From the NCBI RefSeq assembly GCF_964340395.1, contig NC_135567.1:6029899-6093898 (forward strand): a stretch of 64,000 nt of DNA. The letters are read 5' to 3'. Position numbers and translations under genes: made by a program. The DNA comes from Glandiceps talaboti. Its lineage: Eukaryota; Hemichordata; Enteropneusta; Spengelidae. A model generated the notes under the pieces. That model did no database searches, was not told the DNA's origin, and worked only from the letters and a program-made list of their open reading frames with translations. The stretch's first letter is position 1. Every line of letters begins with the position of its first letter. Below, piece after piece: positions 38,390 to 64,000 of the stretch.

Positions 38390-38740
38390 ATGGGCTCCAC
38401 CTGAAGGGTGCTATTATGTTGGACTCCACCTGAAGGGTGCTATTATGTTGGGTCCCACCTGAAGGGTACTATTATGTTGGACTCCACCTGAAGGGTACTA
38501 TTATGTTGGACACCAACTGAAGGGTACTATTATGTTGGGCTCCACCTGGAGGGTACTATTATGTTGGGCTCAACCTGGAGGGTGCTATTATGTTGGGCTC
38601 CACCTGAAGGGTGCTATTATGTTGGGCTCCACCTAGGGGATACTATTATGTTGGGCTTCACCTGAAGGGTGCTATTATGTTGGGCTCAACCTGGAGGGTG
38701 CTATTATGTTGGGCTCAACCTGGAGGGTACTATTATGTTC
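38390..38740. repeat. 29-bp minisatellite, ~12 copies
   Basis: Unit TGAAGGGTGCTATTATGTTG + GGCTCCACC, with GAAGGGTACT and GGAGGGTGCT variants. Confidence 0.93.
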
Positions 38741-38940
38741 AGTTCCATATGAAAAACGTGATTTTTATTACAAATATCGGCGTTATTACAAATTTCGGCA
38801 ATTATTACAAATGTCGGTTGTACAATGCATCCTCATCTCTCTGGCATATACCACATGCACCAACTGATTTCAACCAAACCTGACACAATGGTAACATGCT
38901 ATGTGAGACATTTGAATACCACTTTGTTTTACAATAGAAT

Positions 38941-39360
38941 TAGTCTAGTTCCAGACAGGGACAATATTACATATTAAATACTTCATCTTAATCCCAGTCT
39001 AGTCAAGGTCCCCAATAATTGCACATAATTCTGTCTTCCCTCCCACAGGGTTCATATAAACATGATGGCATCCTTGTGCCCCCACGTAATCTTAGTTTAA
39101 ACAGACTAGAGGAGGAGTTGGGCATTTGCATATCATTATTACGTGCTAAATTCCTTCGATAGACGAAATATCAAATGTATCAATTAGTGATGATGACAGC
39201 CTGTCAATTTGTGATGGATTATTACTGACATGAATCGTTTGTTCTTCGCTCACCATGACATTCAAACACACTTGACACCTTTCATTGGGACCTTGACTAG
39301 ACTGGGATTAAGATGATTCTATTTAATTCCATAATACTGTCCCTGTCTGGAACTAGTCTA
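38941..39360. mobile_element. 420-bp MITE-like element with ~85-bp inverted repeats
   Basis: The left arm TAGTCTAGTTCCAGACAGGG ... CTTAATCCCAGTCTAGTCAAGG is matched by the reverse complement of the right arm ending at 39360 (TAGACTAGTTCCAGACAGGG...). Both ends begin with TA, consistent with a TA target as in Tc1/mariner-type MITEs. The middle has no ORF. Confidence 0.8.
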
Positions 39361-42268
39361 CCACAGAATCAAATATTGCCAAATAGATGGTCATATTACA
39401 CGACAACCGAGCTAGACCATCATGTAATCCTCGCATATACCTTCAGAGGACAACACCTTAAATCCTCATATCTTCCCTATACCACTATATTCTACTTGCT
39501 TCCAATATGGCTGCTAGAATCACTCGTTCCAAGTTCAAAGGGTAAAGGTTAATACATTAAAAGTTTTGTACAGTGAATAATGTGTGTTGGAATTGTATGC
39601 ATTGATTGTGGAGAAATGTTTATGCAGAGAATCATATAATGAAAAAAATGATAGCAATGCAGATTAATGCAGGTATTATCCAAGATTTTAATATGCTAAT
39701 AGTTTCGCTTTTAGCAATTAATGATGGTTATGATGTAATGTGATTTGATTTGAACTTTGACCCCACCATTGAGAGGTACTTGACCTTTTGTCATAATCAA
39801 GTACATGTCATGTATACTATTATTCATCTTATTTGTCGAGTATTTTCCTGTGGAGGTTGTTACTATCTTGAGACACAGTCTGTAACTTCATGAACAAAAC
39901 AATACATCTAATATTTCAGCTATTGAATCATTTTGAATGACTAACAGTTTATTCAGTTCTCATAAGATTTTTATGTTATGAAAATAACATGATCACATAC
40001 TATTGTGGTTACTAATAAATCCCAAAACACCCTAGTCAATATTTTCACGCCTTGTTGTACATAGTCATCAATGTTAAAATGTGGTCAACATAGGCTGTAG
40101 TTTGTGTTAATAATGTTAGTTTTTATACCCAAACATTAATGTTGCATCCTGTGTTAAGTAAATCTCGTCGATAAGAAAAGGAGGTTGTATGGTGACAAAT
40201 GTTGTTTCTGCAGTCAGAGTATAAGATTGCAATGGACTTAAATTCATATCCCGGCTTGACATTTAAATTCTTTTTACACAAATTTAGAGTTTTTTCACGA
40301 AAACTTGGTGTACTGCTCTAAGGATTAATAGTTTGCAATGAGGTATTTTAAGTCTTGTTAGAAAACTTTAGAAAAAAACAGTTCTAATGTTTCAAACATT
40401 GCACCAACAATTGAACATTTTATCCCGCAATTTAAATGTTATCACGCGAAAATAAAGTTTGGGCCACACGAATAAACATTTTCGTTTCGCAAATTAATTT
40501 TCTGAAGAATTTATTTGTCACAGAAATTGTAGTTCTTTGCTTTGATATTCCTATATTGACCTAAGAAATTAATGTTTTGTCATATGAAATAAAAGTGTTA
40601 TGCTTTTATTAAATATTTTGCCCTCAAAAATCAATTATTTATAGCACAAAATTAGTTTTCGTCTGTCACCTTTGGGCCGCCGTAGAATTGGATATGAATT
40701 ACATAATATTCAAATTACATCGCTGGTCAACTCCAAGATAGTGCACAATACAACTCCTCGACTGAATACACCAGAATATATTAATGGTAAAACTGTCCAT
40801 GAATTCAGTTGTTATATGGTTTATGCTAAAATTTTACAGTGTCCTTTGGGATGACAGTTTCCTGCGCAATTTAGAAATAATCCTTCTGTATTTTATATCA
40901 TGTGACTTTAATTGGTTTTGTTATGATGAGTATACGGAAAGGAAAGATAATGACACACACACACACACATACACACACAGACACATTCCCTTGTCAATTG
41001 ACTGTCTTATGATTACACATACGGTAGACATTGTGCAACGTTGTCGCTAAGCAACGACAATGTATATAATTCCTCTTGCAATTATACAGTGACATAGAGA
41101 TCAAGTCACAGCCCCCCTTGATAGTCAAATACTTGTGCCCCCTCCCATTTTTATCCACACTCATTGTTCACAACCCTCTCCTATTTCACCCAATTCACCC
41201 TTACATGACTGTAATATACTAGATCACTGTCTTAAAACGACTACTTCTTTACTTAACCAACTTCTCACATATGCAACAACACTCCACATAGACGTTAGGC
41301 CTAAAAAAATTGTGTGGTTCCAATTACGCTCAATTTTAGAATAGGTGGGGTAGGTATATTTTTAAATATATTTTATCATATTTTATTTTTACATGTCTGT
41401 CTAGTTCAGGTACTTCTGTTTCCCTTGTTTTCCACGTTATTGGTTTCTTCCCATCATATGTACAGCCATTGCAGATTGGAAGATTAGTTTTATATTGTCT
41501 TTTTAAGTTGATGTCAGTTTCCGCATCCACTATTTCTAGCGAGGCTTCACAATCTTTGCGATTTTATTTTCTTTCTCGAATATGTAAGAAAAAAGTTTAG
41601 GATCGCCTGTGAAAAACTAAGTGGGGTCGGGTAACCGGACCCACATATTGTTTATTAGGCCATACCGGATAACCTGTAAGCTGAAAAGCAACATGTTTTA
41701 CTATGTTCACTATCTACCGTTACAGACAACAAAAGCAAAGCTACGTTTCACGGCTAGTAACCTGTTTGTCTTTCCATCCAATAGTAAAACACCCCTTTTT
41801 CGGGTACACAAATAAACGTTTCAAAAGGAAAACCTAACAGCATTACTATCCACAAACCAAAAGAGAAACCACAACAAACTGTCATGTGTTTTCTTTACTC
41901 CGCAGACAAGAGACAAAATTTGTCCGAGCTCACGAAACACACTTCACACACGTTGACTCGATCCATATGATATATGTTATTAGCTGGGGACAATCAAACA
42001 GTTACATGATTGAGTGGACAATTGTTTTATTCCAACATGGACGCATTACTAATACATTCATGATTAAAATGAAAATTGTGTTTTTCTTCAACTGTGTATA
42101 AGACAAAGCATATTCTTATGGCTATATCTGGAACGCAATTTTTAACTTTTATGTCAAAATCATCGAATAAACAGACAAACAACGCCACATTTCAGGATCA
42201 CCACTCCAAACAAAATTATCATCGGTTACAAAGAAAGAACATGTGCGTCAACATTTGTGTGTAAACTG
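39361..42268. other. Gene-poor AT-rich region
   Basis: No supported gene. It contains a short (CA)n run at 40955-40982 and a dispersed repeat at 41440-41645 related in inverted orientation to 10.0-10.2 kb, with GGGTAACCGGACCC at its edge. Confidence 0.5.
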
Positions 42269-42385
42269 TATGTATGTATGTATGTATGTATGTATGTATG
42301 TGTGTATGTGTGTATGTATGTGTGTATGTGTGTATGTATGTATGTGTGTATGTATGTATGTACGTACGTACGTACGTACGTACGC
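42269..42385. repeat. (TATG)n/(TACG)n microsatellite
   Basis: TATG, TGTG and TACG tetranucleotide units. Confidence 0.95.
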
Positions 42386-42507
42386 GAATAGTTAGCATTG
42401 TTCCATATTGAAAATGTATTATGTATTCATCTAATTTGATATTTCAATATAGAAACGGTACCAACTTGCAAGGTAAAGCATACATTTATATATGCACACA
42501 CAAACAC

Positions 42508-42565
42508 GACAGACAGACAGACAGACAGACAGACACACACACACACACACACAAAAAAAAAATAA
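42508..42565. repeat. (ACAG)n-(CA)n microsatellite
   Basis: CAGA units followed by CA units and an A run. The flanks (ACACCCAATCGGTGAAACTG, CCCAATTCATGAA) recur inverted at 42945-42995 next to a second such microsatellite. Confidence 0.9.
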
Positions 42566-43013
42566 ACATATTTTACACCCAATCGGTGAAACTGCCCAAT
42601 TCATGAAATGTGCATGTAACTTTGCCCAGTTCATGGAATGGTCAACCTTATGCAAATGAGAGTATAGATTACGATCTAAAAGGGACCAAATTAAATTTTT
42701 TGGGAAAGAGTTTTGAACTGGGGTGTTGATTATCGAACTCTATTAAAAACACAAGCTACACTGAATTTTAATAAAAGAAGACTTGCGAAGTGACATGTTT
42801 GTAAATACATGATAATAAAGTTGTTTGATCCGTATCTTTTTGTGTGTGTGTCCTATAAAAGATACTCATTTCATGTACTAGGCATGTCTTACAATACCCA
42901 CTTCATAACCTAGGCAACACGATTGACTATTTCCTGAACTGAGTAAAGTTACCTACCCATTTCATGAATTGGGCAATTTCACAGATTGGGTGTAACATAT
43001 GTTTACAAATGTT

Positions 43014-43020
43014 TAGACAG

Positions 43021-43051
<31 letters not shown>

Positions 43052-43131
43052 TACATACATACATACATACATACATACATACATACATACATACATACAT
43101 GCATACATGCATACATACATACATACATACA

Positions 43132-43165
<34 letters not shown>

Positions 43166-43280
43166 CATACACATATACAGACAGACAGACAGACATACGG
43201 AACGGCTGGGTGGGCAGAGGGGCGGACGGATGGACAGATATACATGATTAAGAAAGAAAGAAAGAAAGAAAGAAAGAAGT
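43014..43280. repeat. Compound microsatellite (CAGA)n-(CATA)n-(CAGA)n and (AAAG)n
   Basis: Simple repeats. All Tyr/Ile/His or Cys/Val/Met frames across it are artefacts. Confidence 0.95.
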
Positions 43281-43530
43281 ATAAGTGTTTATATTTTTGA
43301 GAGGATTGTATCGTTATTATAATGGTTTATTGCCCTGATGTAAACGTCTTCCTTCACTACCCGTTCAAAGTAAATAGTTTCAGTATGGTCAATAGAATAT
43401 CATGGTGATTCAATGCAAGTATGCTGGTAGATTTCTGATGCCCTATAGATTGGTCCTTTATTATACTCAGGTGTTTGTAAGGTCACTTGTTCTGAATAGG
43501 GGTCAATATGGTCTAATTCATTTATTATAG

Positions 43531-43729
43531 ATTATTGTCACAGTGTCATTGTGCAGCGTGTCGTCTTTTTTATTTGGGAGTGGAAGGAGGGAGTACACAT
43601 TTCAATTATATCGATGACATAATAAAAAACCTCCCTCCCCAGATTATTGGTGTAATTGTGCAGTGTGGTATATCTATGTGGGAACGTAATGAGGACGTAA
43701 ACATTTTAATTATACCCATGAAATAATCC
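43531..43729 (+). CDS. Possible terminal exon, no family recognised
   Basis: After TTATTATAG an open frame of about 65 codons (phase 2 in) encodes SQCHCAACRLFYLGVEGG, FNYIDDIIKNLPPQIIGVIV and ERNEDVNILIIPMK, then stops at TAA. The sequence looks protein-like but short. No upstream exon could be linked to it. Confidence 0.25.
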
Positions 43730-44534
43730 AACCTACTCTTCTAACCTAAAGAAACATCTATGCACCGAAGATTAGATTAATCTTTAGCCAATTTTGCTAG
43801 AATTGACATTTTGTGGCAATTTTCCAAAATTTACGAATCCTGTCCTATCCTGTGTGTAGTAAAGTCCAATAACCAGTAGAACATTGTATAAAGTATTTTC
43901 CATTGTAAGATGATAATCTATTATTCAAGTCTATCAGCTGTTACATCCACGTCTTAAAAAAAGTGAACTTTAAGAACAATCAGTATTATATCCAAGTATG
44001 TACGATCAACCGTTTAAGAAAATTATATATCTTTTTTCTCTCCCTCATGGCTTCCTTCATTGAATAGAAAATAAAGACAAACCAAAAGATCAAACCAAGC
44101 TTTTAGTGGCGAGGATTTCTTGGATGTACAACATCAAACAATAAAACACAATGCAATGGAACTCCGGCAAGAAATCCGTGCCATACATTATTGCTTGAAA
44201 GTCTCAAGTTGATCCCCTCTAAGGTACAATTTCAAGTGAACATTCCAACCTAGTCAATATATCAGGTATTAATGTATAACAATATAGACAGGAAAGTGTT
44301 ATCCACAACCATTTTTATTTATAAATCAAGCAAATACAAACCTTTACAAACCCAAAACTACATAAAACATGAATAAAAAAGAGCTTAGAGTTTAAGTATT
44401 ACAGTATCAATATTTGTTTGAAATGTCCATTACAATGATATCATGTTACCATGGCAACTTGTAATATATGATCTTAATAAAATTCAACATTGATTAAGTT
44501 TTGTCAATGAATAATAAAAAAGTAATAACCTAGT

Positions 44535-44785
44535 TAAGATAAAAATAACAATTGATAAACGTGAAAGTCTTACAAATACACATTCATCATTGCTGACAAA
44601 GATAACACTGTCACCTAGTTAAGATAAAAATAACAATTGATAAACGTGACAGTCTTACAAATACACAGTTATCATTGCTGACAAAGATAACACTGTCACC
44701 TAGTTAAGATAAAAATAACAACTGATAAACGTGACAGTCTTACAAATACACATTTATCATTGCTGACAAAGATAACACTGTCACC
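44535..44785. repeat. ~86-bp tandem repeat, 3 copies
   Basis: Unit CACCTAGTTAAGATAAAAAT ... TTACAAATACAC ... GACAAAGATAACACTGT. It lies about 1.1-1.4 kb downstream of the stop codon of the minus-strand gene. Confidence 0.93.
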
Positions 44786-45888
44786 ATGAATATTATATTT
44801 TCCCATTTTTAAAACTGTAATTTATATTCGATATAAAATGTTCAACTGAGTACTTTGAGGCTTTCTGTTTTAAATTTTGTGATTAAGTATGAATATACTA
44901 TAAATTGTTAGTACTAACGACACATAAAATGGAAAATATTGATGAGCTTTGTTAAGACACATTTAGTTAGAATCAGCAATTTCATTTCCACTTATGTTAC
45001 TATGAAAATACTATAAATTGTTAATCAAGATTAATAAAGTACTAAACGACACAAAAATAGAAAATGTTGACGAGTATATATATTTCAATTGGTATCATCA
45101 ATTTCATTTCAATTATTTATGTACATTTCTCACTTACAGGAAGTATTTCAATGATATGTAAAAACACTTTTCAGTGCAGGTATATGTACCAGGGTTATAA
45201 TTATAAAACAAATCCATGGACCTATTTATGATCTCATTGGTAATTATTCACTCTTTGGTTTCCACACGATTCCAGGTCTAAATCATTTTTAGTGGAAACC
45301 ATGGAAAAAACGTTTTTTGACCACATTTTGAAATAATATATCAGTTTGATTGTGAGTTATCATATTCTGTATGTAGATATAACGATCCCTGTGTGTCTTC
45401 TCTAAGACATACATTGTATTCTTTGACATGTATTTCTATTTTTCTCTATGGTTTATTAAGTGAAAATACATGTATGGAAATGTGACATCCACACCTGCCT
45501 CAAACCTTTCAATGTAATCAGATGTCTTCATTGGATGACGTCATGAGTATTTGTATTTGTTCTCATATCTTCTACTTACAAAGTGTACTTTGAATTTCTC
45601 TGTAAGTATGCAATGCTTTATTTTCATACTTTGTCTTTTCATATCACAGCAATAATTCACATGTTGTTATTTTTCTTGGCAAGTTGACACTTGTTATGCA
45701 TTTATTGTAAATATATCCAGCATGATATGCTTTCTTTGGAAAGAAACAGAGTTTAATTGTCTGACACTGTGTCCTTCTTTCCTTCTTTGCAACAATGTAT
45801 ATATAAATATATATATACTTTTTGCATCACGTGTACAGATCATCACCGCTGAATATGTTTTTATTTGCTTTATGTGTTGTTTTCATGT

Positions 45889-61400
<15,512 letters not shown>

Positions 61401-61604
61401 CTGGAAGGAAAGATATGTACAATCATAGAACAATCACCCACATTTACTTTCACCCAAGAATTTACATACCTAAGCTAATGTTTTCATGCCGTCAGTTTAG
61501 GCTATTTAATAGGTAATGTTGGATTATTTTGTCTGATAAAGTGAAGCCATTGATGATGGACGATTGAAATGTAAATTAAATTGTCCAATCCCCCCCCCCC
61601 CAGA

Positions 61605-64000
61605 CATTATAACTATATACTCATGGCAAACAAAGCCTTTACATAGACTGTGTAAACCGACATTATAACTATATACTCATGGCAAACAAAGCCTTTACGT
61701 AGACTGTGTAAACCGACATTATAACTATATACTCATGGCAAACAAAGCCTTTACGTAGACTGTGTAAACCGACATTATAACTATATACTCATGGCAAACA
61801 AAGCATTTACGTAGACTGTGTAAACCGACATTATAACTATATACTCATGGCAAACAAAGCCTTTACATAGACTGTGTAAACCGACATTATAACTATATAC
61901 TCATGGCAAACAAAGCCTTTACGTAGACTGTGTAAACCGACATTATAACTATATACTCATGTCAAACAAAGCCTTTACATAGACTGTGTAAACCGACATT
62001 ATAACTATATACTCATGGCAAACAAAGCCTTTACGTAGACTGTATAAACCGACATTATAACTATATACTCATGACAAACAAAGCATTTACGTAGACTGTG
62101 TAAACCGACATTATAACTATATACCCATGTCAAACAAAGCCTTTATGTAGACTGTGTAAACCGACATTATAACTATATACTCATGACAAACAAAGCATTT
62201 ACGTAGACTGTGTAAACCGACATTATAACTATATACTCATGTCAAACAAAGCCTTTACGTAGACTGTGTAAACCGACAATATAACTATATACTCATGGCA
62301 AACAAAGCCTTTACGTAGACTGTGTAAACCGACATTATAACTATATACTCATGGCAAACAAAGCCTTTACGTAGACTGTGTAAACCGACATTATAACTAT
62401 ATACTCATGGCAAACAAAGCCTTTACATAGACTGTGTAAACCGACAATATAACTATATACTCATGGCAAACAAAGTCTTTACATAGACTGTGTAAACCGA
62501 CATTATAACTATATACTCATGGTAAACAAAGCCTTTACGTAGACTGTGTAAACCGACATTATAACTATATACCCATGTCAAACAAAGCCTTTACGTAGAC
62601 TGTGTAAACCGACATTATAACTATATACTCATGGCAAACAAAGCCTTTACGTAGACTGTGTAAACTGACATTATAACTATAAACTCATGGCAAACAAAGC
62701 CTTTACGTAGACTGTGTAAACTGACATTATAACTATAAACTCATGGCAAACAAAGCCTTTACGTAGACTGTGTAAACCGACATTATAACTATAAACTCAT
62801 GGCAAACAAAGCCTTTACGTAGACTGTGTAAACCGACATTATAACTATATACTCATGGCAAACAAAGCCTTTACGTAGACTGTGTAAACTGACATTATAA
62901 CTATAAACTCATGGCAAACAAAGCCTTTACGTAGACTGTGTAAACCGACATTATAACTATAAACTCATGGCAAACAAAGCCTTTACGTAGACTGTGTAAA
63001 CTGACATTATAACTATATACTCATGGCAAACAAAGCCTTTACGTAGACTGTGTAAACTGACATTATAACTATAAACTCATGGCAAACAAAGCCTTTACAT
63101 AGACTATGTAAACAGAAATTATATTTATATACTCATGGCAAACAAAGCCTTTACATAGACTGTGTAAACCGACATTATAACTATATACTCATGTCAAACA
63201 AAGCCTTTACGTAGACTGTGTAAACCGACATTATAATTATATACTCATGGCAAACAAAGCCTTTACATAGACTGTGTAAACCGACATTATAACTATATAC
63301 TCATGGCAAACAAAGCCTTTACGTAGACTGTGTAAACCGACATTATAACTATATACTCATGGCAAACAAAGCCTTTACGTAGACTGTGTAAACCGACATT
63401 ATAATTATATACTCATGGCAAACAAAGCCTTTATGTAGACTGTGTAAACCGACATTATAACTATATACTCATGGCAAACAAAGCCTTTATGTAGACTGTG
63501 TAAACCGACATTATAACTATATACTCATGGCAAACAAAGCCTTTACGTAGACTGTGTAAACCGACATTATAACTATATACTCATGGCAAACAAAGCCTTT
63601 ACATAGACTGTGTAAACCAACATTATAACTATATACTCATGACAAACAAAGCCTTTACGTAGACTGTGTAAACCGACATTATAACTATATACTCATGGCA
63701 AACAAAGCCTTTACGTAGACTGTATAAACCGACATTATAACTATATACTCATGGCAAACAAAGCCTTTACATAGACTGTGTAAACTGACATTATAACTAT
63801 ATACTCATGTCAAACAAAGCCTTTACATAGACTGTGTAAACCGACATTATAATTATATACTCATGGCAAACAAAGCCTTTATATAGACTGTGTAAACCGA
63901 CATTATAACTATATACTCATGGCAAACAAAGCCTTTATATAGACTGTGTAAACCGACATTATAACTATATACTCATGGCAAACAAAGCCTTTACGTAGAC
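61605..64000. repeat. 56-bp minisatellite, >=43 copies, runs off the window
   Basis: Unit ACATTATAACTATATACTCA + TGGCAAACAAAGCCTTTACG + TAGACTGTGTAAACCG. Variants: ATGTCAAAC, ATGACAAAC, TTACATAGAC, TATAAACTC, AAACTG. It begins about 200 bp upstream of the ROC exon in the intron of the ROC-COR-GT gene. Confidence 0.98.

Noticed and set aside
42927-43300. HTYI- and VCMY-rich ORFs
   Set aside because: (CATA)n and (CAGA)n microsatellite translations on both strands.

Overview
The window is from a metazoan nuclear genome. It is AT-rich and has genes split by long introns with canonical GT/AG boundaries. It also has very abundant minisatellites, DNA transposons and a DIRS-type retrotransposon. Domain content (a DZIP3-type HEPN exon and a ROC-COR protein fused to a glycosyltransferase) fits a marine invertebrate with an expanded innate-immune-like repertoire: hemichordate, lancelet, annelid, mollusc or brachiopod. 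I cannot fix the species from sequence alone.

Layout. 1-6080 is one copy (A) of a large inverted-repeat-ended DNA transposon, cut off by the window start. 7.4-7.9 kb holds a plus-strand DZIP3-like HEPN exon with no visible partner exons. 8-15 kb is mostly simple repeats and minisatellites. A plus-strand gene of unknown family starts at 15400. Five phase-consistent exons end at a stop at 37600 and give about 421 residues. Its last intron (15.5 kb) carries a 3-kb array of 49-bp units and a 58-bp array that is split by a complete 6920-bp second copy (B) of the same transposon, inverted relative to A and flanked by a 4-bp target duplication. The last coding exon is itself partly amplified into a 90-bp array that includes the stop codon. 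38-45 kb is gene-poor, with a 420-bp MITE-like element, microsatellites and one possible terminal exon.

45889-61400 holds a minus-strand gene whose 5' part lies beyond the window. Eight exons in consistent phase encode the end of a ROC GTPase domain, a COR domain, a short Cys-containing linker and a C-terminal GT4-like glycosyltransferase with the EX7E motif. This ROC-COR-glycosyltransferase fusion is the most interesting item in the window. One linker exon has a complete second copy, in opposite orientation, 2.4 kb away inside the same gene. A decayed DIRS retrotransposon (Gag, partial RT, RNase H, tyrosine recombinase) sits in the 7.4-kb intron in the COR region. The window ends inside a 56-bp minisatellite of at least 2.4 kb.

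Roughly a quarter of the window is long-unit tandem repeats of at least ten unrelated families, mostly intronic. The long ORFs inside them are by-products of unit lengths divisible by three. I saw no tRNA, rRNA or CRISPR. All gene models are read by eye from splice consensus and phase, without transcript data.
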